Counted from the first letter of the stretch, positions 17,814 to 27,451 are shown. The stretch: DNA of 64,000 bases from Rhizobium sp. CIAT894 (GCF_000172795.2 NZ_CP020947.1:437001-501000), one strand, 5' to 3'. Program-made: numbers and translations. The notes: generated by a model from the sequence alone, not told the origin.

Positions 17814-18674
17814 TCAATCTCTGAGCAGCTCGTTGATGCCGGTCTTCGAGCGGGTCTTTTCATCGACGCGCTTGACGATGACGGCGCAGTAGAGATGCGG
17901 CGCCGGCTGGCCGTTGCCCATGGTGGCATTGCCCGACGGCATCGAGCCGGCGACGACGACGGAATAGGGCGGCACTTCGCCATAAGTCACTTCGCCGGTA
18001 GTGCGGTCGACGATCTTGGTCGACTTGCCGATATAGACGCCCATGCCGAGCACCGAGCCTTCGCGGATGATGCAGCCTTCGACCACTTCCGAACGGGCGC
18101 CGATGAAGCAATTGTCCTCGATGATCGTCGGGCCGGCCTGCATCGGCTCCAGCACGCCGCCGATGCCGACGCCGCCGGACAGATGCACATGCTTGCCGAT
18201 CTGCGCGCAGGAGCCGACCGTCGCCCAGGTATCGACCATCGTGCCCTCGCCGACATAGGCGCCGAGATTGACGAAGGAGGGCATCAGGATCGCATTCGGA
18301 GCGATATAGGCCGAACGGCGCACGACGCAGTTCGGCACGGCGCGGAAGCCGCTGGCGCGGAACTGGTTCTCGCCCCAGTTCTCGAATTTCGAAGGCACCT
18401 TGTCCCACCAGGTGGAATTGCCCGAACCGCCCTTGACCACCTCCATGTCGTTGAGACGGAAGGACAGCAGCACCGCCTTTTTCAGCCACTGATTGACCGT
18501 CCAGGCGCCGTCGGCGCCGCGCGTCGCGACACGGACCTTGCCGGCATCGAGCAGATCGAGTGCTGCTTCGACCGCATCGCGAACCTCGCCTTTCGTCGAC
18601 GTGCTCACATTGTCGCGATTGTCGAAGGCGGCTTCGATGGTCTTTTCGAGGGATGCGAGGTCGGTGGCGCTCAT
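17814..18674 (-). CDS. dapD: 2,3,4,5-tetrahydropyridine-2,6-dicarboxylate N-succinyltransferase
   Basis: A 286-residue left-handed beta-helix acyltransferase. Hexapeptide repeats run from about residue 105 ([33 protein letters not shown]) to about 235. It transfers succinyl from succinyl-CoA, giving the substrate line that DapE later deblocks. A good ribosome site (AAGGAATTCTC) precedes the ATG. It leads the dapD-dapE-membrane protein operon. Confidence 0.96.
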   Translation of the reverse strand: MSATDLASLEKTIEAAFDNRDNVSTSTKGEVRDAVEAALDLLDAGKVRVATRGADGAWTVNQWLKKAVLLSFRLNDMEVVKGGSGNSTWWDKVPSKFENWGENQFRASGFRAVPNCVVRRSAYIAPNAILMPSFVNLGAYVGEGTMVDTWATVGSCAQIGKHVHLSGGVGIGGVLEPMQAGPTIIEDNCFIGARSEVVEGCIIREGSVLGMGVYIGKSTKIVDRTTGEVTYGEVPPYSVVVAGSMPSGNATMGNGQPAPHLYCAVIVKRVDEKTRSKTGINELLRD

Positions 18675-18866
18675 GAGAATTCCTTAAACTTCGATCTTTA
18701 TCGTGGAGACGGCAAGGTCTCCGGAATTGCGGTTGGCGGGATTGGGTCCTGCTCTACAGCATGCGCCCGCGGAATGGAATGATTTTTCGGGCAAGTTCAC
18801 CTGGATTCAAGGCGTTATAGCGACATATCCGGTCTCACGGCCGGCAATACTGAAAGGCATTTCGAC

Positions 18867-19733
18867 ATGGCGAAGGGACGAAACGGCGGTTCTAGGCGCA
18901 AGGATGGCGTATGGGATCCGCTGAAGAGCAGCTCGACCGACAGGCAGCGCGCCGAAGCCGTGCCGAAGACGCCGCAGACGATGTCGCCCGCCTACCGCCT
19001 TGCCTATGTCGACGAGGATTTCCTCTGCCGCGAGGAACTGCGGCCGATCCGCCTGCAGCTGGAACTGTTGAAGCCGGAAATGATGCTGACCGAACGCGGC
19101 ATCAAGTCGACTGTCGTCATGTTCGGCGGCGCCCGCATTCCCGCCCCCGGCCAGAGCGCCTGGGCCGCCCGCAACGATATCCAGCGCGCCAATCTGGAAG
19201 CGGCCTCCGTCTATTATGACGAGGCGCGCAAATTCGCCCGGCTCTGCTCGAAATATTCGGCAAGCTTGAATTTCCATGAATATGTCATCGTCACCGGCGG
19301 CGGCCCCGGCGTTATGGAGGCCGGCAATCGCGGCGCCGCCGACGAGGGCGCGCCTTCGATCGGCCTCAACATCGTGCTGCCGCACGAGCAGGCGCCGAAC
19401 GCCTATGTGACGCCGGAACTCAGCTTCAACTTCCACTATTTCGCCATCCGCAAGATGCATTTCATGGTGCGCGCCAAGGCGATCGCGGTCTTTCCCGGCG
19501 GCTTTGGAACGCTTGACGAATTCTTCGAATGCCTGACGTTGATCCAGACCGGCCGCATGGAGCGCCTGCCGCTGATCCTCTTCGGCGAAACCTTCTGGCG
19601 AAGCATCGTCAATTTCGACGCATTGGCCGAATTCGGCACGATCGCGCCCGACGACGTCAAGCTGATCAGCTTCGTCGATACGGCCGAAGCCGCATGGAAG
19701 ATCATCCAGGATTTCTACGAACACCGGGAATAG
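18867..19733 (+). CDS. LOG family protein (TIGR00730-type)
   Basis: A 288-residue Rossmann-fold protein with both LOG signatures: GGGPGVMEAGNRGA and PGGFGTLDEFFE. Members cleave nucleoside 5'-monophosphates at the N-glycosidic bond; plant and some bacterial ones release active cytokinins. The N-terminal 90 residues extend beyond the short LOG form, as in the longer bacterial group. In a rhizobium, cytokinin release is an attractive but unproven role. Divergent from dapD. Confidence 0.85.
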   Translation: MAKGRNGGSRRKDGVWDPLKSSSTDRQRAEAVPKTPQTMSPAYRLAYVDEDFLCREELRPIRLQLELLKPEMMLTERGIKSTVVMFGGARIPAPGQSAWAARNDIQRANLEAASVYYDEARKFARLCSKYSASLNFHEYVIVTGGGPGVMEAGNRGAADEGAPSIGLNIVLPHEQAPNAYVTPELSFNFHYFAIRKMHFMVRAKAIAVFPGGFGTLDEFFECLTLIQTGRMERLPLILFGETFWRSIVNFDALAEFGTIAPDDVKLISFVDTAEAAWKIIQDFYEHRE

Positions 19734-19735
19734 CA

Positions 19736-19778
19736 GCAATCCCCGGGCAAAGCGCGAAGCGCTTTTGCCGGGGATTGC
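19736..19778. terminator. Bidirectional hairpin between the LOG gene and the EF-hand gene
   Basis: Arms GCAATCCCCGG...GCGC and GCGC...CCGGGGATTGC close a long, nearly perfect stem with a tiny loop. It lies 3 bp after the LOG stop and upstream of the convergent EF-hand gene end. It has no long T-run. Confidence 0.6.
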
Positions 19779-19851
19779 ATGAAATCGGCAGGGCAGACCC
19801 CCGCTCTTCTTCGCCGAAGCGCAAAGAGCGGAGGCGATGGTGCGTCCGGCC

Positions 19852-20487
19852 TTACAGGAACGGCCGGTCCGGCATGTCGTCGATCGAGATGACGCCGTCC
19901 TTGTTGCGGTCCATCCGCGCAAACAGCTTGTCGAAGGCGGCGACGGCTTCCTGTTTGGAAATCTGGCCGTTCTGGTCGGTGTCGATCCGGTGCATCATCA
20001 ACGAAGCACGCATGATGTTGCCGCCGTGGCGCATCCAGTGATGGTCGCCGTGGCCGTCATGGCCGTCGCGCGGCGGCCGCTGCTGGTCGTTGGCGTCAGG
20101 CGTCGCGGCTGCGGTATTGGCATCCTTGTCTTCGCCGGCGTCCTGCTTGCGCTGGTCCCTCATCGCCTGCATCTGCGTTTTCTGGTAGGCGCGGATTTCG
20201 CCCGGGGTCAGCGAGCCGTCATTATTGGTGTCGATCGCAGCGAAAATCTTGTCGAGGCCGGCGCTCGCCTCTTCCTTGGTGACCTTTCCGTCCTTGTTCG
20301 TGTCGAACTGCTTGAGCATGCGGACATAGGTGATTTCGAGGAAGGCATCGCGGCCCGGGCCCGGATGGTCCCTGCCGGCATGCGGACGCGAGCCGTCGCC
20401 GGGCGCGGCAAAACCTGCCCCGGCCGCAGCGCCGAAAATGAGGACGGAGGAAAGCGCTGCCAGTATCAGCTTGTTGCGGTACATCAT
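19852..20487 (-). CDS. Secreted EF-hand calcium-binding protein
   Basis: A 211-residue protein with a signal peptide (about residues 1-27, hydrophobic LILAALSSVLIFGAAAGAG, cleavage near GFA-AP). Four canonical EF-hand loops follow: DTNKDGKVTKEE, DTNNDGSLTPGE, DTDQNGQISKQE and DRNKDGVISIDD. A linker rich in Asp, Asn, Arg and His separates the two pairs. All four loops keep the acidic positions 1, 3, 5 and 12, so calcium binding is likely. The target is unknown; related proteins are common in rhizobia. Confidence 0.88.
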   Translation of the reverse strand: MMYRNKLILAALSSVLIFGAAAGAGFAAPGDGSRPHAGRDHPGPGRDAFLEITYVRMLKQFDTNKDGKVTKEEASAGLDKIFAAIDTNNDGSLTPGEIRAYQKTQMQAMRDQRKQDAGEDKDANTAAATPDANDQQRPPRDGHDGHGDHHWMRHGGNIMRASLMMHRIDTDQNGQISKQEAVAAFDKLFARMDRNKDGVISIDDMPDRPFL

Positions 20488-20604
20488 ATTAGCCTTTCGT
20501 GAGGTGTCCCCTCACGAAGAAAGCTACGGTAACGGGGCGCAAAGACCCAGTTAAACATCGGTAAGCTGAATGAAATTTTGGTAATCCGTCGGCCCCGGGC
20601 TGGA

Positions 20605-21318
20605 TCAACCCGAAGCGGTAATCCTGCCGAGAAACGCGGCGAGGTCGTCGGTGACGAAATCGATATGATCCTCTTCGCCGCTGGTCTTTTCCCACCATTC
20701 GACGACCGTGTCTTCCAGATTGCGCGGCACCAATAGCACGGTCTGCATGCCGAGCGCCTTCGGCACCGTCAGATTGCGCGGCAGGTCCTCGAACATCGCT
20801 GCCTTGGCGGTTTCGACCCGCTTCAGCGCCGTGAACTTGTCGTAAGTCGCCTGCGCCGGCTTCGGCACGTAGTCGGCGGCGACGATATCGAAAATGTCGT
20901 CGAAATGCTCGAGAATGCCGAGCGCTTCGGCGGTCATTTCGGCGTGCTTGACGCTGCCATTGGTGAAGATGAACTTGCGCCCCGGCAGCGCCTTGATCGC
21001 TGCACCGAGTTCCGGCTGCGGCGTCAGCGCCGAATAGTCGATCGCATGCGCCTTTTCGAGGAAGTCGTTCGGGTCGATGCCGTGATGGATCATCAGGCCC
21101 TGCAGCGTCGTGCCGTGCTCGAGGTAATATTGCTTCTGCAGCTTGCGCGCCTCGTCCCGCTCCATCTGTAAGAGCGTCGCGACATAAGAGGTCATGTTCT
21201 TGTCGATCTGCGCGAAGAGATTGACATGATGGGGATAGAGCGTGTTGTCGAGGTCGAAGACCCAGTCTGTGACGTGCTCGAAATCGGCTTTATCAGGCGT
21301 GCGGTCGATCTTGGTCAT
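20605..21318 (-). CDS. HAD-family pyrimidine 5'-nucleotidase
   Basis: A 237-residue HAD hydrolase of the SDT1/pyrimidine nucleotidase type. Motif I is WVFDLDNTLYPHH (nucleophile and acid Asp), motif II is FIFTNGS, and later acidic motif residues lie in MFEDLPRNL. Such enzymes dephosphorylate UMP/CMP or related nucleotides. The start at 21318 gives the family N-terminus; the frame is open to 21447 without conservation. No close operon partner. Confidence 0.85.
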   Translation of the reverse strand: MTKIDRTPDKADFEHVTDWVFDLDNTLYPHHVNLFAQIDKNMTSYVATLLQMERDEARKLQKQYYLEHGTTLQGLMIHHGIDPNDFLEKAHAIDYSALTPQPELGAAIKALPGRKFIFTNGSVKHAEMTAEALGILEHFDDIFDIVAADYVPKPAQATYDKFTALKRVETAKAAMFEDLPRNLTVPKALGMQTVLLVPRNLEDTVVEWWEKTSGEEDHIDFVTDDLAAFLGRITASG

Positions 21319-21506
21319 GGCGGTCTTATGGCATGGCTGCCCCGGGAAACCAAAGCTTTTTGCTCTGGCGGCCCGGTTGCTGTCGTCACCCCAAAAAAGC
21401 CGCCAGATTTTCACAACTTTAAGGGGTTTTTGGCTGAATATTGCCATTGATCGCTGGTGACTTTCTGCCTGCGTCAGACAGGGGGGACCCGCAAGGGTAA
21501 AGTCGC

Positions 21507-23036
21507 ATGAAGATCGTTCTGATAAATCCGCCGCATACGGCGATCGGCAGCCGTATTCCCGATGATCACCTTCCGCCGCTCGGCCTTCTCTCGGTCGGTG
21601 GCCCGCTGATCGACGACGGTCACAGTGTCAGCCTCATCGATGCCGAGTTCGGACCGATGGCGATGGCGGAGATTGTCAGCCGAGCGGTGGCGAGCCCTCC
21701 GGATCTGGTGCTGATCGGCCATTCCGGATCGACCTCGGCCCATCCCACCGCCAGAGTGATTGCAGAGGCTGTCAAGTGCAGCAATCCTGCAATCCGGATC
21801 GTTTATGGCGGCGTCTTTCCCACTTACCACTGGCGCGAGGTGCTGGCGGAGACGGAGGCATTCGATATCCTCGTGCGTGGCGAGGGCGAGGAAACGATGC
21901 GGCGCCTTGCCGATTGCCTGGCGACGGGCCGCCCGCTCGCAACCATTCCCGGCATCGCCTATCGCGACGGCCATGGTGAAATCCATGCAACGCAGCCCGC
22001 ACAGGCGATCGCCGATCTCGATGCCTATCGCGTCGGTTGGGAACTGATCGACCATGCCGACTATAGCTATTGGGGTGGCAAGCGGGCTGTCGTGATGCAG
22101 TTCTCCCGCGGCTGTCCGCATCTTTGCAATTATTGCGGCCAGCGCGGCTTCTGGACCCGCTGGCGTCACCGCTCGCCGGAGCTGTTTGCCCGCGAGATCG
22201 CCAGGCTTTATCGCGAACAGGGTGTGGAACTGATCAATCTGGCCGACGAGAACCCGACCTCGTCGCGGAAGGCCTGGCTGGCGTTCCTCGAAGCGATGAT
22301 CGCCGAGAACGTGCCGGTGCAGATCGTCGGCTCGACGCGGGCTGATGATATCGTCCGCGACGCGGACATCCTGCATCTCTATCGCAAGGCAGGCGTCGTG
22401 CGCTGGCTGCTCGGCATGGAAAATACCGACGAGGCAACCTTGGCGCTGATCAAGAAGGGCGGAGCCAAAACAAGCGACAGAGAGGCAATCCGCCTTCTGC
22501 GCCAGCACGATATCCTCTCCATGGCGACCTGGGTCGTCGGCTTCGAAGAGGAGAGGTTAAGGGATCTCTGGCGCGGCTTCCGGCAATTGCTCTCCTATGA
22601 TCCCGATCAGATCCAGGCACTTTACGTCACCCCGCATCGCTGGACGCCCTTCTTCCGCATCGCCCGCGACCGGCAGGTGATCGAGACCGATATCCGCAAA
22701 TGGGATTACAAGCATCAGGTGTTGAAGATGCGGCACTTGAACCCCGTCGTGCTGGTCGCCTGCGTCAAACTCATCGAGGTTGCTGTCCAGGCACGGCCAA
22801 AGGCGCTGATGCGCATTCTCTTCCATCGCGACCGCGAACAGCGCCACTCCATGCGCTGGTACACACAGATGGGCCGCCGCGTCTGGTTTCATGAGATCCT
22901 CGAATTTCTTTTCCGCCGCCGCCATCTGAAGGACGGCCCGACGCTCGAGAATTTCTGGGGGGCGCCGCAGGACGCCGAGGAGGAGTCGATGCTGCGCCCG
23001 CAGCGGCATAGGAAAAGCCTCGACGCGGCAGAATAA
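21507..23036 (+). CDS. B12-binding-domain radical SAM protein, BchE-like
   Basis: A 509-residue protein. An N-terminal cobalamin-binding Rossmann domain (residues 1-150; MKIVLINPPHTAIG, LIGHSGSTSAHP) is followed by a radical SAM TIM barrel with the cluster motif SRGCPHLCNYCGQRGF (CxxxCxxC) near residue 205. A C-terminal region rich in Arg and Trp follows. The architecture resembles BchE, the anaerobic cyclase of bacteriochlorophyll synthesis, but no photosynthesis genes are nearby, so that reaction is unlikely. The substrate is unknown. Confidence 0.8.
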   Translation: MKIVLINPPHTAIGSRIPDDHLPPLGLLSVGGPLIDDGHSVSLIDAEFGPMAMAEIVSRAVASPPDLVLIGHSGSTSAHPTARVIAEAVKCSNPAIRIVYGGVFPTYHWREVLAETEAFDILVRGEGEETMRRLADCLATGRPLATIPGIAYRDGHGEIHATQPAQAIADLDAYRVGWELIDHADYSYWGGKRAVVMQFSRGCPHLCNYCGQRGFWTRWRHRSPELFAREIARLYREQGVELINLADENPTSSRKAWLAFLEAMIAENVPVQIVGSTRADDIVRDADILHLYRKAGVVRWLLGMENTDEATLALIKKGGAKTSDREAIRLLRQHDILSMATWVVGFEEERLRDLWRGFRQLLSYDPDQIQALYVTPHRWTPFFRIARDRQVIETDIRKWDYKHQVLKMRHLNPVVLVACVKLIEVAVQARPKALMRILFHRDREQRHSMRWYTQMGRRVWFHEILEFLFRRRHLKDGPTLENFWGAPQDAEEESMLRPQRHRKSLDAAE

Positions 23037-23091
23037 AATAGACGCCCGATTTTCGGCGGACGCGGCAGACGGGGGATGTTAGAAAGCGGTC

Positions 23092-24165
23092 ATGCTTTTC
23101 GAACGCCCCGACGATGACACCCTCTATGATGCCCTGATCGCGCGCAGCGCCGATTATGAGGGCCAGGCCTATGTCTGCGTCAAGACGACAGGCATCTTCT
23201 GCCGTCTGACCTGCCCGGCGCGCAAGCCGAAGCGGGAGAACACGCTGTTCTTCGAGACGATCGCCGCCTGCATGCATTCCGGTTTCCGCCCCTGCCGGCG
23301 CTGCAGGCCGCTGGAGCAGCCGGGCAGGGAGCCGGTCGTCGACCTGTTGCTTGCCGCGCTCGACGGCGAGCCGGAGGTTCGCTGGAGTGAGGACGAGCTC
23401 GTGCGCCGCGGCCATGATCCCTCGACCGTGCGGCGCGCCTTCAAGCGGGCGCTCGGCATGACCTTTCATGATATCGCCCGTTACATCAGGCTCGGCGAGG
23501 CGGCCCGGCAGCTCGCCGACGGGGCGCGCGTCATCGATGCGCAGCTCGACGCCGGATACGGTTCGCCGAGCGGGTTCCGGGCGGCTTTCCAGCGGCTCGT
23601 CGGCAAGGCGCCGGCGCTCTCGCAGAACCGCGAACTGCTCTTTGCCGATTGGCTCGACACGCCGCTGGGGCCGATGATCGCGGTTGCCGACAAGACGCAT
23701 CTGCATCTTCTCGAATTTCACGATCACAAGGCGCTGCCGAGCGAACTCGAAGCGCTGCAGAAGCGCGTCCGCTCCTCCGTCGCGATCGGCCGCACCCCTG
23801 TCATCGATCAGATCGAGACGGAGATCCGCGATTATTTCGCGGGACGGCTCACCACCTTCAGAACGCCATTGGCGCTCGGCGGCACGCCCTTCGAAAAACA
23901 TGTCTGGGCAAAGCTGATGGACATCCCGGTCGGTCAGACGCGCGCCTATGGCGATCTCGCCAGGGAGATGGAGAGGCCGGAGGTGGTGCGTGCCGTCGGC
24001 CGCGCCAATGGCGCCAACCAGCTTGCCATCATCGTGCCCTGCCACCGCATCCTCGGCGCCGATGGCTCTCTGACCGGTTACGGCGGCGGGCTCTGGCGCA
24101 AACAATGGCTGTTGCGGCATGAAGAAAAGATCAGGACGCAAGCAAGGATGGAGGAGACAACATGA
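23092..24165 (+). CDS. ada: Bifunctional methylated-DNA methyltransferase/transcriptional regulator Ada
   Basis: A 357-residue Ada. The N-terminal zinc domain has Cys37, Cys41, Cys68 and Cys71 (GIFCRLTCPAR, RPCRRCRPL), matching the Cys38/42/69/72 set of E. coli. An AraC-like helix-turn-helix follows (about residues 95-180), then the O6-methylguanine methyltransferase domain with IIVPCHRILGADGSLTGYGGG. Methylation of the N-terminal Cys turns Ada into an activator of repair genes. Its stop overlaps the next start (ATGA), so the downstream gene is coupled to it. Confidence 0.95.
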   Translation: MLFERPDDDTLYDALIARSADYEGQAYVCVKTTGIFCRLTCPARKPKRENTLFFETIAACMHSGFRPCRRCRPLEQPGREPVVDLLLAALDGEPEVRWSEDELVRRGHDPSTVRRAFKRALGMTFHDIARYIRLGEAARQLADGARVIDAQLDAGYGSPSGFRAAFQRLVGKAPALSQNRELLFADWLDTPLGPMIAVADKTHLHLLEFHDHKALPSELEALQKRVRSSVAIGRTPVIDQIETEIRDYFAGRLTTFRTPLALGGTPFEKHVWAKLMDIPVGQTRAYGDLAREMERPEVVRAVGRANGANQLAIIVPCHRILGADGSLTGYGGGLWRKQWLLRHEEKIRTQARMEETT

Positions 24166-24932
24166 ACCAGATTGAAAAGGCCAAGGCATTCGCCGCGCTT
24201 CACCGGAAGGGCGATCCGATCGTCCTCTACAATATCTGGGATGCGGGCACCGCAAGGGCCGTCGCCGATGCCGGCGCCAAGGCGCTTGCGACGGGAAGCT
24301 GGTCGGTCGCCGCCGCCCACGGGTTTGCCGATGGCGAAAAGCTGCCGATGGCGGTGCTGGTGGAGACGGCGAAATCCATCACCGATGCTGTCGACCTGCC
24401 GCTCTCGGTCGATTTCGAGGGCGCCTATTCGGCCGAGCCTCAGGGAGCGGCCGCCAATGTCGCGAGGCTCGTGGAAATCGGCGCCGTCGGCATCAATTTC
24501 GAAGATCGGGTGGTCGCCGGCGAGGGGCTCTATCCCGTCGAAAGCCAGGCGGCCCGCATCCGCGCCATTCGCGCCATGGCCGACGGCAAAGATATCCCCT
24601 TCTTCATCAACGCCCGCACCGACCTTTTTCTGGCCGAGAGCGATCTTTCCAAACATGCCGGCCTGGTGGACCAGGCGATCGAGCGGGGCAGGGCCTATGC
24701 GGCCGCCGGCGGCAACGGCTTCTTCGTGCCTGGCCTGATCGAGCCCGCCCTGATCGAAAAGATCTGCGCGGCATCGTCGCTGCCGGTCAATATCATGATG
24801 CGGGCAGGCGCCCCCGACGTGAAAGCCCTGGCAAAGCTCGGCGTCGGCCGCATCAGCTACGGGCCGGGGCCTTATCGGTCGATGATGGAAAAGCTGAAAC
24901 AGGAGGCGGCGGCGATTTACCGCCTGTTCTGA
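24162..24932 (+). CDS. Isocitrate lyase/PEP mutase family protein
   Basis: A 256-residue (beta/alpha)8 enzyme of the PEP mutase/isocitrate lyase superfamily. LYNIWDAGTARAVADAGAKAL at the start, SVDFEGAYS, GINFEDRVV and FFINARTDLFL are family motifs that hold the magnesium and oxyacid. The Cys loop of true isocitrate lyase is absent, so it is probably a C-C or P-C lyase of unknown substrate. It overlaps ada by 4 bp (ATGA), an arrangement that places it under Ada control. Confidence 0.85.
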   Translation: MNQIEKAKAFAALHRKGDPIVLYNIWDAGTARAVADAGAKALATGSWSVAAAHGFADGEKLPMAVLVETAKSITDAVDLPLSVDFEGAYSAEPQGAAANVARLVEIGAVGINFEDRVVAGEGLYPVESQAARIRAIRAMADGKDIPFFINARTDLFLAESDLSKHAGLVDQAIERGRAYAAAGGNGFFVPGLIEPALIEKICAASSLPVNIMMRAGAPDVKALAKLGVGRISYGPGPYRSMMEKLKQEAAAIYRLF

Positions 24933-24941
24933 GATCTTTGC

Positions 24942-24970
24942 GGGCCGCAGCCGCACGAAGGCTGCGGCCC
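24942..24970. terminator. Hairpin between convergent genes
   Basis: GGGCCGCAGC (24942-24951) pairs with GCTGCGGCCC (24961-24970) around a 9-base loop, between two convergent gene ends. There is no clear T-run, so terminator activity is inferred from position. Confidence 0.5.
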
Positions 24971-24980
24971 GAAAATGCCA

Positions 24981-26129
24981 TCAGGAGCGGAAACGCAGAT
25001 TGCGCCGCGTCAGCTGGTCGACCGAAGTGCAGCCCATCAGCTTCATGTCGCGTTCGATCTCGGTGCGGATCGTCTCCAGCGCCCGTTCGACGCCTGGCTG
25101 TCCGGCGGCGGCAAGCGGGAAGAGATAGTAGCGGCCGAGCCCGACCGCCTTTGCCCCCAGCGACAGCGCTTTCAGAACATGTGTTCCGCGCTGCACGCCG
25201 CCATCCATCATCACGTCGATCCGGTCGCCGACGGCATCGACGATCTCGGCCAACTGGTCGAAAGCGCTGCGCGAACCGTCGAGCTGGCGGCCCCCATGGT
25301 TGGAAAGCACGATGCCGGTGCAGCCGATCTCGACCGCGCGCTTGGCGTCTTCGACCGACATGATGCCCTTCAGGCAGAATTGCCCGCCCCAGGCCTGCAC
25401 CATGTTAGCCACGTCGTTCCACGACATGGAGGGGTCGAGCATTTCGGTGAAGTACCGGCTGATCGACAGCGCGCCGTCATCCATCTTGACGTGGCTTTCG
25501 AGCTGCGGCAGGGCGAAGCGCTCATGTGTCAGCCAGCCGATCGCCCAGGACGGTTTGATCGCGAATTGTGTCATGCCGGCGAGATTGAGCTTGAAGGGAA
25601 TGGAAAAGCCGGTGCGCTTGTCGCGCTCGCGGTTGCCGCCGGTAATGCTGTCGACCGTCAGCATCATCGCCTGCACGCCGGCATTCTTCGCCCGTGCCAT
25701 CATCTCGCGGTTGAGGCCGCGGTCCTTGTGGAAATAGAACTGATAGACCTGCGGCCCGGCGCTGATCTGCCGCGCTTCCTCCAGGCTGATCGTGCCGAGC
25801 GAGGAGACGCCGAACATCGTGCCGTATTTTCCCGCTGCCGCCGCGACCGCCCGCTCGCCCTGGTGGTGGAAAAGCCGCTGCAGCGCCGTCGGCGAGCAAT
25901 AGACCGGCATCGCCAGCTTCTGTCCCATGACGGTCACCGACATGTCGACCTCGGCCACCCCGCGCAAGACGTCGGGCACCAGATCGCAAGCTTCGAACGC
26001 CGCGCTATTGCGCCGATAGGTGACCTCGTCATCGGCCGCACCGTCGATATAATCGAAGATCGGCCCGGGAAGCCGCTTTTTGGCCATGCGCCGGAAGTCG
26101 TGAAAATTATAGCAGTCTGTAAGGCGCAT
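24981..26129 (-). CDS. lldD: FMN-dependent alpha-hydroxy-acid (L-lactate) dehydrogenase
   Basis: A 382-residue FMN (beta/alpha)8 enzyme. The catalytic His is in IVLSNHGGRQLDGS near residue 275. YYNFHDF-like starts (LTDCYNFHDFRRMAKKRLP), PVYCSPTALQRLFH and the C-terminal GGVQRGTHVLKALSLGAKAVGLGR are typical. It oxidises a 2-hydroxy acid, most likely L-lactate, and passes electrons to quinone. Glycolate or mandelate are alternatives. It stands alone. Confidence 0.85.
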   Translation of the reverse strand: MRLTDCYNFHDFRRMAKKRLPGPIFDYIDGAADDEVTYRRNSAAFEACDLVPDVLRGVAEVDMSVTVMGQKLAMPVYCSPTALQRLFHHQGERAVAAAAGKYGTMFGVSSLGTISLEEARQISAGPQVYQFYFHKDRGLNREMMARAKNAGVQAMMLTVDSITGGNRERDKRTGFSIPFKLNLAGMTQFAIKPSWAIGWLTHERFALPQLESHVKMDDGALSISRYFTEMLDPSMSWNDVANMVQAWGGQFCLKGIMSVEDAKRAVEIGCTGIVLSNHGGRQLDGSRSAFDQLAEIVDAVGDRIDVMMDGGVQRGTHVLKALSLGAKAVGLGRYYLFPLAAAGQPGVERALETIRTEIERDMKLMGCTSVDQLTRRNLRFRS

Positions 26130-26345
26130 CTGTTTGCTCGACCCGTTAAGTTCTCGGGGCGCAACCTAAAGCACGATTCGAAATCTTGCCAAGGCTAGAT
26201 CGTGCGATTTGTGGCCTGTCGGAGGGATATTGCGGCTTGGTGGGTTTGCAGGCGGATAATGATCCGCGGCGGCCTCGAACGCACCTCATCCAGAGGCTGC
26301 TGTCTCTCCCCAGCCTCTGCCTCGGCGCGGCATCCTCCGACATCC

Positions 26346-26484
26346 CTTATGCTGAGGTGCGTAGCCCGCAGGGCGAAGCCTCGAAGGACACGCCGCAGCA
26401 TCGCTCCTTGCACGCATCGACCGCCAGCGCACCCGCCCCGCCCTTCGAGGCCCCTCCGGGGCACCTCAGGGTGAGGCTCTCTTG
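26346..26484. repeat. Composite intergenic palindrome (dispersed rhizobial repeat)
   Basis: This lies in the 383-base gene-free stretch 26130-26512. The left part (TGCTGAGGTGC...GCCTCGAAGGAC) and right part (CCCTTCGAGG...CACCTCAGGGTGAGG) are imperfect reverse complements and would fold into one long stem. Two segments recur elsewhere in the window: 26429-26470 resembles 62208-62249 and 26378-26412 resembles 62560-62594. The rest of the gap shows nothing recognisable. Confidence 0.7.
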
Positions 26485-26512
26485 AATGCCGCGCTATCTT
26501 CTTCGGTATCGC

Positions 26513-27451
26513 TCAAAGCTGTCCGATAGGATGAGTCCCGCCAGCGTCTCCGGAGATTTCAACGCGCCTCAACCCTTTCCTCGCTACGATCATGTGCGGA
26601 AGCTTGATCGCTGACGCAAGGCCCAGCCCTGCCAGCAGCCGGATGAAATGCCAACCGAGGTCAAGCTGTCCCGGCTCGATACCGAGCCGCGCCGATTCCG
26701 GAAAGGCGTGATGGTTGCCGTGGAAGCTCTCGCCGAAGGTCACCAGCCCAAAACGCGGCAGATTGTATCCCTGCACAGCGACGTCATCGACGCTCCAGCC
26801 TTGGTGGCCGTTGCGATGGGCGAAGTGACCGACCAGCCAGTGGCCGGTCAGCGACACCGAAATCCGCACGGCAATCCCCCAGACCAGCCAAGGCAGCCCG
26901 CCGAGCGTGAAGAGCAGGAGTCCCAAGGGAATTTGCTGCGCCATCCATGTCGCCTCCAGGAAGCGATAGAAGCGGTCGCGCCGCGCGCGCTCATCGAGGA
27001 CGAAACGGGGCGGATGGTCCAGCGTCACTATGCAATGCATCTGCCAGAAGGCGTCGGTGAAGAAAGGTTTCCGATGGGCATAGAGGTCATGGCAGTCTCT
27101 CTGCCGTTGCGCCCAGTCGCGAATATCGTGCGCATAGATCATGCCGAAGGGGCCGGCCATGCCGACCAGCGTACCGAGATAGACGAGAATATGCTCGATC
27201 CAGAGAGGGGTGCTGAAGGAGCGGTGGATCAGCAGCCGGTGCATGCCGACCGAATGACCGAGGCAGATGGTGATGGCGGTCAGGAGGATGAAGACGGCAA
27301 AGGCGCTCCAGGTGAAGGTCAGCGGTCCGCCGATAATGGCGATCAGTGTCATGGCGGCGATCCAGATAGACTTTGCCGGCATCCACACCACTTTGCCCGT
27401 CACGGCATCGCTGCTGTTGTCGATCATGCGCCCGGTGGAAATGCTGCTCAT
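26513..27451 (-). CDS. Membrane fatty acid / acyl-CoA desaturase
   Basis: A 312-residue integral membrane di-iron enzyme. The histidine boxes are present: GHSVGMHRLL with further His, CHDLYAHR, and FGESFHGNHHAFPESARLG (HxxHH). Hydrophobic pairs lie at about residues 25-70 and 165-205. It introduces a double bond into acyl chains. The start at 27451 has GGAG upstream. It is divergent from an ArsR regulator, with shared AT-rich operators in the gap, so it is probably the regulated target. Confidence 0.88.
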   Translation of the reverse strand: MSSISTGRMIDNSSDAVTGKVVWMPAKSIWIAAMTLIAIIGGPLTFTWSAFAVFILLTAITICLGHSVGMHRLLIHRSFSTPLWIEHILVYLGTLVGMAGPFGMIYAHDIRDWAQRQRDCHDLYAHRKPFFTDAFWQMHCIVTLDHPPRFVLDERARRDRFYRFLEATWMAQQIPLGLLLFTLGGLPWLVWGIAVRISVSLTGHWLVGHFAHRNGHQGWSVDDVAVQGYNLPRFGLVTFGESFHGNHHAFPESARLGIEPGQLDLGWHFIRLLAGLGLASAIKLPHMIVARKGLRRVEISGDAGGTHPIGQL

